A DNA stretch of 22,273 bases. Source: Bacillota bacterium. Its GTDB lineage: Bacteria > Bacillota > Clostridia > Christensenellales > UMGS416. Location: the NCBI GenBank assembly GCA_023409755.1, contig JAEYRA010000197.1, positions 1 through 22,273 on the forward strand. The letters run 5' to 3'. Below, piece after piece: positions 6,834-14,007 of this stretch. Position 1 is the first letter of the stretch; each line of letters opens with the position of its first letter. Under the pieces are notes generated by a model that was not told where the DNA came from, did not search any database, and saw only the letters and a list, made by a program, of their open reading frames with translations. The position numbers were made by a program, and so were the translations under genes.

Positions 6834-7513
6834 TGCGCGAACGATTGGAGACCTATGAGCAATTTGTGGAGACGCTGAACGAAGCGGGCTTTCTGCCGCT
6901 ATCGGCGAACCCTGTGGGCATGCCAAACGTAGCAGACCTGACCGCCCCGCACCAGTGGCACACGGGGCTGGATACCGACCCCTGGCAGTGGAAGAGCCGG
7001 GTGGTGGAGGAGGGCCGTGCCGCCTTCGCCAAGGTGTTTGCCGGCCGGCCGGGGTTCATCGCACCGGCGTGGATGCCGCTGTTTCTGGCGGTACGCCGGG
7101 GCGGTGCCACGGTGGAGGAACGCTGGGAGGACGGCGCGCTGAGCCCGGGCGCGGCTCGCATCTGGGAGCTTTTTGCAGGTGGACGGGAGCGAATGGCAGC
7201 CCACGACATCAAGCGCCTTGCGGGCTTTGGCGGCGGCAGCTCCACACGCTTTGATGCCGCCATGATTGAGCTGCAGATGGGGTTGTTCCTCACGGTGTGC
7301 GGGCAGACGCGAAAAGTGACGCTGGATGGGCGGCCCCATGGCTGGCCGGTGCTGGAGTACGCGCCGGTGGAGCGGTGGGTGTGGCCTGACGCGTGGCAGC
7401 AGAGCCTCACTATGGGACGGGACGAGGCGGCAGAGACGCTGCTGGCGCAGTTGAACCGCGTGCGCCCCGGTTTGCCACGGGCAAGGGCGTTGAAATTTCT
7501 GTTAGGGGAATAA
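6830..7513 (+). CDS. AlkZ-related protein of unknown function
   Basis: A 227-residue soluble protein. I recognise it as a member of a family commonly named AlkZ-related in Clostridia, a short relative of winged-helix DNA-glycosylase-like proteins; the substrate is unknown. Visible features are a conserved N-terminal segment QWHTGLDTDPWQWKSRVVEE (about residues 42-61), FIAPAWMPLFLAVRRGG, and a central helical part ending in FDAAMIELQMGLFLTVCGQTR. A Trp-rich stretch GWPVLEYAPVERWVWPD follows. It lacks a signal peptide or membrane segment. The start overlaps the upstream GNAT stop (ATGA); a second ATG follows directly at 6833. crcB begins 8 bp after its stop, so it is in the same operon. DNA repair involvement is only an inference from the family name. 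Confidence 0.6.
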   Translation: MMRERLETYEQFVETLNEAGFLPLSANPVGMPNVADLTAPHQWHTGLDTDPWQWKSRVVEEGRAAFAKVFAGRPGFIAPAWMPLFLAVRRGGATVEERWEDGALSPGAARIWELFAGGRERMAAHDIKRLAGFGGGSSTRFDAAMIELQMGLFLTVCGQTRKVTLDGRPHGWPVLEYAPVERWVWPDAWQQSLTMGRDEAAETLLAQLNRVRPGLPRARALKFLLGE

Positions 7514-7521
7514 GCAAGTAT

Positions 7522-7899
7522 ATGGATTGGAGAGCATTGGCGGCCGTCGGTGTCGGCGGCTGCGTGGGTTCGGTGTTGCGCTACCTGGTGTCCATCGCTA
7601 TGGCCGCGGCCTTTGGCAGCCGCTTCCCGTGGGGGACCCTGGTGGTCAACGCCATCGGTGGGTTGCTCATCGGTTTCCTGCTGGGGTGGGAAGCCGTGCG
7701 TGGCATGGCCCCGCAGCTGCGGCTGCTGCTGGTCACGGGGTTGCTGGGTGGTCTCACCACCTTCTCGGCCTTCAGCCACGACACGGTGACGCTGCTGGCG
7801 GATGGGCGCTGGGGCCTGGGGCTTTGGAACGCGGCGCTGAACCTATCGCTGGGCGTCGGCGGGGTGCTATTGGGCAGATGGAGCGTCTCCCTGTTGTGA
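7522..7899 (+). CDS. crcB: fluoride ion channel CrcB/Fluc
   Basis: Fluc proteins are small dual-topology membrane channels that export fluoride. This one has 125 residues and four hydrophobic segments. The family signatures are GGCVGSVLRYLVS near the N-terminus, GTLVVNAIGGLLIGF with the pore Asn in the second helix, and GLLGGLTTFSAFSHDT containing the sodium-site turn and the phenylalanine-box helix break. Only one crcB gene is present, as expected for a homodimeric channel; many Firmicutes carry adjacent pairs. The ATG at 7522 was chosen because upstream in-frame codons lie inside the preceding gene and the hydrophobic core begins here; an AGGGGAA purine run precedes it. No fluoride riboswitch was recognised. 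It is the last gene before a strong terminator. Confidence 0.94.
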   Translation: MDWRALAAVGVGGCVGSVLRYLVSIAMAAAFGSRFPWGTLVVNAIGGLLIGFLLGWEAVRGMAPQLRLLLVTGLLGGLTTFSAFSHDTVTLLADGRWGLGLWNAALNLSLGVGGVLLGRWSVSLL

Positions 7900-7923
7900 G
7901 CAGCAGCCTGCAGAATTGATGGA

Positions 7924-7960
7924 ACAAAAAAACAGCCCGTCGTACGTGACGGGCTGTTTT
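7924..7960. terminator. bidirectional terminator between crcB and the 2-oxoacid oxidoreductase operon
   Basis: AAAACAGCCCGTC (7929-7941) pairs perfectly with 7948-7960 around a 6-nt loop. An A-run on the left and a T-run on the right make it usable in both directions, as expected between convergent transcription units. Confidence 0.92.
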
Positions 7961-7975
7961 GGTAACTGTGACAGG

Positions 7976-8524
7976 TTATACGGCGGCGGCCCCCACCAGC
8001 GCCGCACCGCGGTCCAGCGCGTCTTTGTTGATGGGGATCATGTTGGCCTTGCGTTCGCCCAGTACTTTTTTGAGGGCGTTGAGCACAGCCTCGTGCGACA
8101 CGGCACCGGAGCACTGTAAGTAGGCCCCCAGCACCACCATGCCGGCGACCCGGGGGTTGCCCAGCTCCCCGGCGATGTCGTTGGCTGGCACGTAGTGCAC
8201 CTCAATGTCGTCACGGGTAGCCTTACGCTCAATGAGCGAGGAATTGACGAACAGCCGGCCGCCAGGCCGCACAGAACTCTCAAACTTATCGAGGGACGGC
8301 AGGTTCATGGCAATGACGCAGTCAGGCTGGGCAAAGACCGGCGCGCCCACCGGCTCGTCGGAGACGATGACCATGCAGTTGGCTGAGCCGCCGCGCATCT
8401 CCGGCCCGTAGGAGGGGAGGAAGGACACCTCGCGGCCCTCGAGCATCCCGCCGTAGCAGAGCATTTGCCCCAGGGACATGATGCCCTGGCCGCCAAAGCC
8501 GGCGATCAGAATGTTCTCAGTCAT
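7976..8524 (-). CDS. 2-oxoacid:ferredoxin oxidoreductase, gamma subunit
   Basis: A 182-residue gamma subunit (PorG/KorC/VorC type) of the thiamine-diphosphate enzyme that oxidatively decarboxylates a 2-oxoacid to an acyl-CoA while reducing ferredoxin. The N-terminal motif is IAGFGGQGIMSLGQ, followed by PSYGPEMRGGSANCMVIVSD and VIAMNLPSLDKFE, all typical of the POR gamma domain. The ATG at 8524 was chosen because it begins exactly at this domain. Its first 8 bases overlap the end of the beta gene, and a GGAGG-like site lies inside that gene. It is the last gene of the operon, just before the shared terminator. Substrate class is discussed under the alpha subunit. Confidence 0.9.
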   Translation of the reverse strand: MTENILIAGFGGQGIMSLGQMLCYGGMLEGREVSFLPSYGPEMRGGSANCMVIVSDEPVGAPVFAQPDCVIAMNLPSLDKFESSVRPGGRLFVNSSLIERKATRDDIEVHYVPANDIAGELGNPRVAGMVVLGAYLQCSGAVSHEAVLNALKKVLGERKANMIPINKDALDRGAALVGAAAV

Positions 8525-9260
8525 GGCTGACCTCCTTGTAGACGCCCAGCGGGTACTGGGGCAGCATGTTTTCCTTGAGCCAGCCCAGCGCCTCCACCGG
8601 GGACATGCCCCAGTTGGTGGGGCAGGTAGAGAGCACCTCCACCATGGAGAAGCCTTTGCCATCCAGTTGATTCTGGAAGGCTTTCTTGATCGCCCGCTTG
8701 GCGTTGACGACGTTTTTGACGTCGTGGGTGGATACTCGCTCCAGGTAGGCAGCGCCATCGAGGGCCGAGAGCATCTCGCACACCTTGATGGGGGAACCGG
8801 CGTGGGCCTTGTCCCGCCCGTAGGGGGAGGTCGTGGTGACCTGCCCCAGCAGCGTGGTGGGGGCCATCTGCCCGCCGGTCATGCCGTAGATGGCGTTGTT
8901 GATGAAGATGACGGTGATGTTCTCGCCCCGGGCAGCGGCGTGCACAATCTCGGCCGCGCCGATGCTGGCCAGGTCGCCGTCACCCTGGTAACTGAATACC
9001 ACGGCGTCGGGCTGGGTGCGCTTGATGCCGGTGGCGACGGCCGGTGCGCGGCCGTGAGCGGCCTGCACCATGTCGCAGTTGAAGTAGTTGTAGGCAAACA
9101 CTGCGCAGCCCACCGGCGCCACACCAATGGTGCGGTCACCGACACCCAGCTCCTCCAGCGACTCCGCCACCAGCCGGTGGATGATGCCGTGGGTGCAGCC
9201 GGGGCAGTAGTGCATGGGCACATCGGTGAGCATCTCGGTTTTCTTGAAGACGATGGCCAT
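8517..9260 (-). CDS. 2-oxoacid:ferredoxin oxidoreductase, beta (TPP-binding) subunit
   Basis: A 247-residue subunit that carries the thiamine diphosphate site. The N-terminal CPGCTHG motif is the conserved cysteine region of this family. The TPP/Mg signature is YQGDGDLASIGAAEIVHAA followed about 30 residues on by FINNAIYGMTGGQ (GDG...N). A further conserved part, MSPVEALGWLKENM, is close to the C-terminus. The start ATG overlaps the alpha-subunit stop by one base (TGATG), so translation is coupled. No own iron-sulfur cluster domain is seen beyond the Cys motif; the dedicated clusters are on the delta subunit. Confidence 0.93.
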   Translation of the reverse strand: MAIVFKKTEMLTDVPMHYCPGCTHGIIHRLVAESLEELGVGDRTIGVAPVGCAVFAYNYFNCDMVQAAHGRAPAVATGIKRTQPDAVVFSYQGDGDLASIGAAEIVHAAARGENITVIFINNAIYGMTGGQMAPTTLLGQVTTTSPYGRDKAHAGSPIKVCEMLSALDGAAYLERVSTHDVKNVVNAKRAIKKAFQNQLDGKGFSMVEVLSTCPTNWGMSPVEALGWLKENMLPQYPLGVYKEVSHD

Positions 9261-10327
9261 CAGGCGTCACCTCCCGCCAGGGATAAAATCTGTTGGAGCA
9301 CCTCACCGGGCATGGGGACCATGCCGCCGGTGCGGCCATAAAAGTGGACGGGTTTGCGGCCGGCCACGGCGATGCGCACGTCGTCGACCATCTGGCCGGT
9401 GCTCATCTCCACCACCAGCACAGCCTTGACGCTGGGGCTGGCGGCCGCCTCGGCAACGACCTGCTCCGGGAAGGGCCAAAGTGTGATGGGACGCACCAGC
9501 GCCGCCTTCACACCCTGCCGGGCGGCTTGGGTGATGGCGCTTCGGGCGATGCGGGCCGTGGTGACATAGGCAATCACAACGACCTGGGCCCCGTCGGTGT
9601 CATCGGCGGCGGCGCGGGTCTCCTGGGCTGTGATGGTGCGGTAGTTTTCCTCCATCCGCTGGTTCACACGCTCCAACACGACCGGGTCGATGTAGAGGGA
9701 GGTGGCGATGTTGTTGTGGTCGCGCCCCCGCCGGCCGGTTGTCGCCCAGTCCTTGGGCGCGAGCGTCCGGGGCGTGTAGCGGCCAAACTCGACCGGCTCC
9801 ATCATCTGCCCCAGCATGCCGTCGCCCATCACCATCACCGGCACGCGGTACTGGTCGGCAATGTCGAAGGCTTCCTGGGTCAAGTCCACCGCCTCCTGAA
9901 TGGAAGCGGGAGCCAGCACCACCGTGCGGTAGTCGCCATGGCCGCCGCCGCGGGTGGCCTGGAAGTAGTCGCTCTGCGCGGGTTGAATGCTGCCCAGCCC
10001 AGGGCCGCCACGCACCATGTTGACGATGACGCAGGGCAGGTCGGCCCCCGCGATGTAGGAGATGCCCTCCTGCTTCAGGCTGATGCCCGGGCTGGAGGAC
10101 GACGTCATCGCCCGCGCACCGGCAGCTGCCGCACCAAAGACCATATTGATGGCCGCGACTTCGCTCTCTGCCTGCAGAAAGCAGCCGTCAACCTTGGGCA
10201 TGCGCCGGGCCATGTATTCTGGAATCTCATTCTGCGGCGTGATGGGATAGCCAAAAAAATGCCGACAGCCCGCCTGGATGGCCGCCTCGGCAATGGCTTC
10301 GTTGCCCTTCATCAGAACCTTGGCCAT
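9260..10327 (-). CDS. vorB: 2-oxoacid:ferredoxin oxidoreductase, alpha subunit (VorB/KorA-like)
   Basis: A 355-residue alpha subunit with the PorA N-terminal pyrimidine-binding fold. Motifs are FFGYPITPQNEIPEYM, QAESEVAAINMVFGAAAAG, MTSSSSPGISLKQEG and the GGHGDYRTVVLAPAS block. A transketolase-C-like C-terminal domain (about 245-350) ends in GGMVPMPGEVLQ. By length and sequence it looks closest to the family labelled 3-methyl-2-oxobutanoate dehydrogenase VorB, which acts in branched-chain 2-oxoacid breakdown or reverse synthesis. 2-oxoglutarate enzymes (KorA) have the same architecture, so the substrate is not certain. AGGAGG lies just upstream of the ATG, and the delta gene ends 11 bp before it. 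Confidence 0.87.
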   Translation of the reverse strand: MAKVLMKGNEAIAEAAIQAGCRHFFGYPITPQNEIPEYMARRMPKVDGCFLQAESEVAAINMVFGAAAAGARAMTSSSSPGISLKQEGISYIAGADLPCVIVNMVRGGPGLGSIQPAQSDYFQATRGGGHGDYRTVVLAPASIQEAVDLTQEAFDIADQYRVPVMVMGDGMLGQMMEPVEFGRYTPRTLAPKDWATTGRRGRDHNNIATSLYIDPVVLERVNQRMEENYRTITAQETRAAADDTDGAQVVVIAYVTTARIARSAITQAARQGVKAALVRPITLWPFPEQVVAEAAASPSVKAVLVVEMSTGQMVDDVRIAVAGRKPVHFYGRTGGMVPMPGEVLQQILSLAGGDA

Positions 10328-10338
10328 ACTGTTCCTCC

Positions 10339-10545
10339 TTACCGTTCCACCTCAATGCAGACATCGGGGCACATGCGTGCACAACTCATGCAGCCGATGC
10401 ATTTGGTCATGTCAGCGCAGCGTGCCGGGCTGTATCCTTTTCGGTTGATGACGCTGTCATCCAACACCAGAATCCCCTTTGGGCAGACGCTGACGCACAG
10501 GCCGCAACCCTTGCAGGCGTCCGTGTTGATTCTGACTAATGCCAA
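10339..10545 (-). CDS. 2-oxoacid:ferredoxin oxidoreductase, delta (2[4Fe-4S]) subunit
   Basis: A 68-residue ferredoxin-like subunit. It has two complete cluster motifs, CKGCGLCVSVCP (residues 11-22) and CIGCMSCARMCP (about 49-60), so it should carry two [4Fe-4S] clusters passing electrons from the TPP site to free ferredoxin. Its start is TTG at 10545-10543 with GGAGG 8 bp upstream on this strand. It is the first gene of the operon (delta-alpha-beta-gamma), downstream of a promoter with a perfect -10. The longer spacing between the two motifs resembles VorD/KorD and PorD subunits. Confidence 0.92.
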   Translation of the reverse strand: MALVRINTDACKGCGLCVSVCPKGILVLDDSVINRKGYSPARCADMTKCIGCMSCARMCPDVCIEVER

Positions 10546-10581
10546 GACAATTCCTCCGTTTCCTGCTCTATTACGAGCTTG

Positions 10582-10599
10582 GCTGCCCGGTTGGGCAGC
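10582..10599 (-). other. short hairpin in the 5' leader of the oxidoreductase operon
   Basis: GCTGCCC (10582-10588) and GGGCAGC (10593-10599) form a perfect 7-bp stem with a 4-nt loop. It would lie at the very start of the transcript from the promoter at 10608-10636. It may stabilise the mRNA 5' end or be an operator. There is no U-tract, so it is not a terminator. Confidence 0.4.
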
Positions 10600-10607
10600 T
10601 TGGGTTT

Positions 10608-10636
10608 ATTATATTTCAATTCATTCGGCGACGCAA
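10608..10636 (-). promoter_or_regulatory. promoter of the 2-oxoacid:ferredoxin oxidoreductase operon
   Basis: On the minus strand, TTGCGT (10636-10631), a 17-bp spacer, and a perfect TATAAT (10613-10608). Transcription would start near 10601. TTGCGT also appears as the -35 of the SpoIID-SH3 gene at 11040. Confidence 0.72.
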
Positions 10637-10678
10637 GGAATATTGACTGGAATGGAAAATGCCAAGCCGGCTACTGCC

Positions 10679-10707
10679 TTTACAATGATGTCGGAATATG
10701 CTAAAAT
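10679..10707 (+). promoter_or_regulatory. promoter of the small ferredoxin gene
   Basis: TTTACA (10679-10684), a 17-bp spacer, and TAAAAT (10702-10707) with an upstream TG (extended -10, TGCTAAAAT). Each hexamer differs from consensus at one position. The predicted transcription start is near 10714, leaving a roughly 30-nt leader with AGGAGGTGA. Confidence 0.78.
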
Positions 10708-10744
10708 GCCGCTGGAATTCTAAGATTTCAGGAGGTGAACGAAC

Positions 10745-10915
10745 GTGGCTTACAGCATTTCCGACGCGTGCATCAAGTGTGGAGCTTGCGAGGCCGAGTG
10801 CCCCGTCAGCGCCATTTCTGAGGGTGACAGCCAGTATCAGATCAACGCGGACACCTGCATTTCCTGCGGCGCTTGCGCCAATGTGTGCCCGGTGGACGCC
10901 ATCGCCGAGGGCTGA
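10745..10915 (+). CDS. 2[4Fe-4S] ferredoxin
   Basis: A 56-residue clostridial-type ferredoxin. The first cluster motif is CIKCGACEAECP (residues 9-20) and the second is CISCGACANVCP (38-49), giving the pseudo-twofold layout of a soluble low-potential electron carrier. It starts at GTG with an almost perfect AGGAGGTGA six bases upstream. It is a single-gene transcript with its own strong promoter and terminator. Divergent from the 2-oxoacid:ferredoxin oxidoreductase, it is the natural candidate acceptor for that enzyme, and for other ferredoxin-linked enzymes in the cell. The length is normal for the family, and both motifs are intact. Confidence 0.95.
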   Translation: MAYSISDACIKCGACEAECPVSAISEGDSQYQINADTCISCGACANVCPVDAIAEG

Positions 10916-10948
10916 GTTCCAGCGAAGGGACAATTGAAGATGGGGGAG

Positions 10949-10985
10949 GGGGTTCTTTGCGGGGCGAAGGGCTCCTTTCATTTTT
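10949..10985 (+). terminator. terminator of the ferredoxin gene
   Basis: A 12-bp stem with several G-U pairs joins 10949-10960 (GGGGTTCTTTGC) to 10964-10975 (GCGAAGGGCTCC) around a GGG loop. It is followed by TTTCATTTTT. Confidence 0.65.
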
Positions 10986-11039
10986 GCCTCATTCGATTCC
11001 ATTCGACACAACTATCAAACGCTCAGCGGGGTGATTTCC

Positions 11040-11068
11040 TTGCGTGCGGCGGTGTGTTCGTCTATACT
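11040..11068 (+). promoter_or_regulatory. promoter of the SpoIID-SH3 gene
   Basis: TTGCGT (11040-11045), a 17-bp spacer, and TATACT (11063-11068, 5 of 6). The start near 11075 gives a leader of about 125 nt. Confidence 0.6.
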
Positions 11069-11088
11069 ATATCCAATTGATTCCACAA

Positions 11089-11106
11089 GGGCGGGGTTCC
11101 CTGCCC
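11089..11106 (+). other. leader hairpin before the SpoIID-SH3 gene
   Basis: GGGCGGG (11089-11095) pairs with CCTGCCC (11100-11106) with one G-U and a 4-nt loop. The rest of the GC-rich leader to 11187 shows no riboswitch class I recognise, and in particular no c-di-AMP (ydaO) core. Confidence 0.35.
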
Positions 11107-11200
11107 AAGAGCATCTGCTGTCCGGCTGCGGTGGGCGGGGGGAGGCCTCGCTGGCTTTTTGAGTGCGCTGCCGGTGGCCTGTCTCCAAGGGGGTATTTGA

Positions 11201-13849
11201 ATGAAGAGAAAGCTGTCATTGATTTTGGCCATTCTATTGGCTGTCGTCCTCGCAACCCCGGCGCTGCCCGTCTCCGCCGTGGATTACAGCTACATCCGGG
11301 TCAACCTGGCTTCCATGGGGAGCCCAACCACGGTGCAGTTCAAGCTCAAAGGCGCCTACCGTGTCTCCGGCAAGTCTTCTCTTGACCTGTACCCCAACAT
11401 CACCTACACCCTGAAGGCAGCCAGTACGGGCACAGGCATGACTTTGAGCTACCACAACGGTGTCAAAACCGTCAATGTTAGTCTGTCGTCCAGCATCACC
11501 CTCAAGCAGTACAGCAACGGCTCGGACGTCAACTTCCTGTATTTGAACAACAAGAGTTATGGCTGGTGTTATTATGACGGCGACATGACCATCAGCCGGT
11601 CGTCGGGCAGCAAGACGCTGAAACTCATTAACAAAGTCTATTTGGAGACCTACATATACGGCGTTCTGGCCTGTGAGATGAACTCCGACTGGCCCGCCGA
11701 GGCTCTGAAGGCCCAAGCAGTCGTTTCCCGCACCTACGCCATGCGCTTCCAGAAAGCCAATGCGGGCAACTCCTATGACATTGGTGACACTTCCAGCACC
11801 CAGGTGTATGAGGGGTATCCGCTCAGCAGCGGAAAGGCGATCAAGGCCATACAAAGCGCTGTGACAGCCACCAAGGGGATGACCGTCACTTACAACGGAG
11901 AACTGGCGGATGGCGTATTCTCCGCCAGCAATGGCGGACAGACCCGTTTGGCCACGACCAGGTGGTCCAGCGCCAAGAACACCTACCATGTTCTCAAGGA
12001 CGATCCCTATGACCGTAAGAACAGCTCCAGCCCATCCTTCCGCTACATCTTCCCGGCCAAGTTTGACAGTGCTACCCTCGGTACGCTGAGCTCCACCGAT
12101 AGAAAAAAGGTGGACACCATGGCGGCTTTGCTGAAAGAAAAGCTGGTTCCAGTCATCAAGTCCAAATCCGGTATCACGGTGACGGCCTCGCAGATCACCC
12201 TCAATAGCATCAGCAGCGTCACCCGTAAATCGGTGCGCAGCGGCTTGCCGAAGGGCAGCCTGGAGTACACCCAAGTCGCCGTTGTCCTCAATGTAACTGT
12301 GCCGGGCACGCCCACCGCCACCGCCTCGCCCACCGAGACCGCCACAGAGACGCCGACGGCGACACCAACTGCGACACCGACGGCAACGGCCACCGAAACA
12401 GCCACGGCTACTGCGACTGCTACCGCGACGGCCACAGCCACCGCAACGGCTACTGCTGCGGAGATGACCGAACAGGCCATGCCCACCGGTGAGGTTGCGG
12501 CCATGGGGCAGACGGTGGAACCCGTTGCTGCCACCGCAGCCGCACCCACGAGTGCACCGCCCAAGGCCACTGCCGCGCCTGTTGCCAAGACCAATGCAAC
12601 TGCCACCTACACGGCCAGTTACACGGTGACGCTGACGTATACCGATGACAAGGGCGACCTCGTTGGAGAACTGAAATCGCGTTTCTCCAATTACCACAGC
12701 TTGCTCAAGACCAAAAGCCTGTGGAACATGTATTACATGAAATCTGCAGACAGCAAGTTCTTCTACCTCATCGTGCGGGGGTATGGGCATGGCGTGGGCT
12801 TCAGCCAGCGCGGAGCCCAGCAGATGGCCAAAGAAGGCAAGACCTACGATGAGATTTTGTCCTTCTACTACAACATGGACACCAATGACAAGGTCCAAAA
12901 GACGAGAGTGACGCTGACCTACAAGGCTCCCTCCAAGGTGCCCGGCAACAGCAGCCCTGTTTATGGCAAGGTGACCAGCAGCACGCTCAATGTGCGCGCC
13001 GCTACCGACAGCAGCAAGGGAGCCATTGTAGGTACATTAAAGAAAGGCGACTATGTGGAGATTCTGAGCACCAAGAGCAGCGGCTGGTACCGCATCCTGG
13101 TGAAGAACACCGGCCTGGCTGGCTATGTGGCCTCCCGCTACATCAAGAAGGTATCGTCCACCCCTGCGCCCAGCGCCACCGCCACCCCGACCCCGGTCAC
13201 CGGTAAGGTGGGGGGGCAGGCCCTGAACATGCGCAAGAGCGCCTCCTCATCCGCCGCCATTGTCGTGATCATTCCCAAGAACTCTACGGTCACAGTGTTG
13301 GACACCAAGGCGGCGACCGGCTGGTACAAGGTCAAGTACCAGTCCTACACCGGCTACTGTATGTCGCAATACATCACCATCACCAGCAGCACGGCCACGC
13401 CAACCCCCACGCCCAGTGCCACGGCCAACAACAAGACCGTGCAGGGCAAGGCCAACGTGTCAGACTATCTGTCACTGCGTGCGTCTGCCGATACTGCATC
13501 CGACCGGCTGGCCAAGATCCCCAAGAGCGGGACGTTCACGGTAACCGCTGTGGACACGAAGCCCTCCTGGTTAAAGGTGAAATACAGCAGTCAGACCGGC
13601 TATGTTCTGGCCAAGTATGTCATCATCGCCGGTAACTCCAGCTATAAGGCTTGCACCATCACTGCCAGTACCCTCAACGTGCGGAAAACCGCCAGCACCA
13701 GCGGTACGATACTGGGCAAGCTTTCCAACGGGAACACCGTGGCTGTTACAACCAAGACCACCGTGGACGGCAAGGTATGGTACAAGATCCTGTATGGCAG
13801 CGGCACAGGTTACATCCTTTCCGATTATTGTCGCATCATGACCCAATAG
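11201..13849 (+). CDS. secreted SpoIID/LytB-domain protein with four SH3b domains
   Basis: 882 residues. A signal peptide (KRK, hydrophobic core, VSA cleavage near residue 26) is followed by a SpoIID-type domain. SpoIID proteins are lytic transglycosylases that cut peptidoglycan glycan strands stripped of peptides. The catalytic block CEMNSDWPAEALKAQAVVSR includes E159, the expected acid. The late signature GYGHGVGFSQRGAQQMAKEG holds H530. Between them, residues about 370-465 are a Thr/Ala/Pro-rich insert. Four bacterial SH3 domains follow at roughly 587-650, 666-730, 747-808 and 818-880, probably for wall binding, joined by PT-rich linkers. The ATG follows AAGGGGG. It is much longer than sporulation SpoIID (about 340 residues), and no spoIID operon genes adjoin, so a vegetative wall role is more likely. 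It has its own promoter and terminator. Confidence 0.88.
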   Translation: MKRKLSLILAILLAVVLATPALPVSAVDYSYIRVNLASMGSPTTVQFKLKGAYRVSGKSSLDLYPNITYTLKAASTGTGMTLSYHNGVKTVNVSLSSSITLKQYSNGSDVNFLYLNNKSYGWCYYDGDMTISRSSGSKTLKLINKVYLETYIYGVLACEMNSDWPAEALKAQAVVSRTYAMRFQKANAGNSYDIGDTSSTQVYEGYPLSSGKAIKAIQSAVTATKGMTVTYNGELADGVFSASNGGQTRLATTRWSSAKNTYHVLKDDPYDRKNSSSPSFRYIFPAKFDSATLGTLSSTDRKKVDTMAALLKEKLVPVIKSKSGITVTASQITLNSISSVTRKSVRSGLPKGSLEYTQVAVVLNVTVPGTPTATASPTETATETPTATPTATPTATATETATATATATATATATATATAAEMTEQAMPTGEVAAMGQTVEPVAATAAAPTSAPPKATAAPVAKTNATATYTASYTVTLTYTDDKGDLVGELKSRFSNYHSLLKTKSLWNMYYMKSADSKFFYLIVRGYGHGVGFSQRGAQQMAKEGKTYDEILSFYYNMDTNDKVQKTRVTLTYKAPSKVPGNSSPVYGKVTSSTLNVRAATDSSKGAIVGTLKKGDYVEILSTKSSGWYRILVKNTGLAGYVASRYIKKVSSTPAPSATATPTPVTGKVGGQALNMRKSASSSAAIVVIIPKNSTVTVLDTKAATGWYKVKYQSYTGYCMSQYITITSSTATPTPTPSATANNKTVQGKANVSDYLSLRASADTASDRLAKIPKSGTFTVTAVDTKPSWLKVKYSSQTGYVLAKYVIIAGNSSYKACTITASTLNVRKTASTSGTILGKLSNGNTVAVTTKTTVDGKVWYKILYGSGTGYILSDYCRIMTQ
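12308..12460 (+). repeat. Thr-Ala/Pro-Thr low-complexity coding repeat
   Basis: A run of ACN-GCN and CCN-ACN codons encodes PTAT-type repeats, then ten consecutive Thr-Ala pairs at 12398-12457. Thr and Ala codons vary freely along the run, so the repeat is kept at protein rather than DNA level. It looks like a flexible, possibly glycosylated stalk. Confidence 0.85.
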
Positions 13850-13877
13850 GGCGAGCGGCTCCTTTTGCGCGGTGCAC

Positions 13878-13910
13878 ACGCGGGGTTCCAGTGGAACCCC
13901 GCGTTGTTTG
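13878..13910 (+). terminator. terminator of the SpoIID-SH3 gene
   Basis: Perfect inverted repeat: 13878-13890 pairs with 13892-13904 (core CGGGGTTCC/GGAACCCCG), followed by TTGTTTGTTG. Confidence 0.82.
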
Positions 13911-13955
13911 TTGCATGGCCAACCTCTTGTATCATAATAAAACAATTTCAGTATT

Positions 13956-13972
13956 TGTAACAAAATTGTAAC
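13956..13972 (+). promoter_or_regulatory. WalR (YycF) box
   Basis: TGTAAC at 13956-13961, five bases (AAAAT), and TGTAAC at 13967-13972. This is an exact match to the WalR consensus TGTWAH-N5-TGTWAH. It lies about 50-65 bp before the predicted start site of an NlpC/P60 wall hydrolase, the kind of gene WalRK activates in Firmicutes. Confidence 0.75.
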
Positions 13973-14007
13973 AAATCCAGATTCTGCGTCTGTTTCGCTC
14001 AGTCCCA

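Noticed and set aside
7440..7521. Fluoride riboswitch before crcB
   Set aside because: The region is coding sequence of the preceding gene, and I see no conserved fluoride-motif core; the gene seems to rely on operon transcription.
11069..11200. c-di-AMP (ydaO) riboswitch before the SpoIID-SH3 gene
   Set aside because: Wall hydrolase genes in Firmicutes often carry one, but the leader is too short and lacks the conserved core; only a simple hairpin is seen.
11234..12898. Minus-strand open frame of 554 codons opposite the SpoIID gene
   Set aside because: Antisense to the signal peptide and SpoIID motifs; Gly/Arg/Val-rich sequence reflecting the Thr/Ala codon run.
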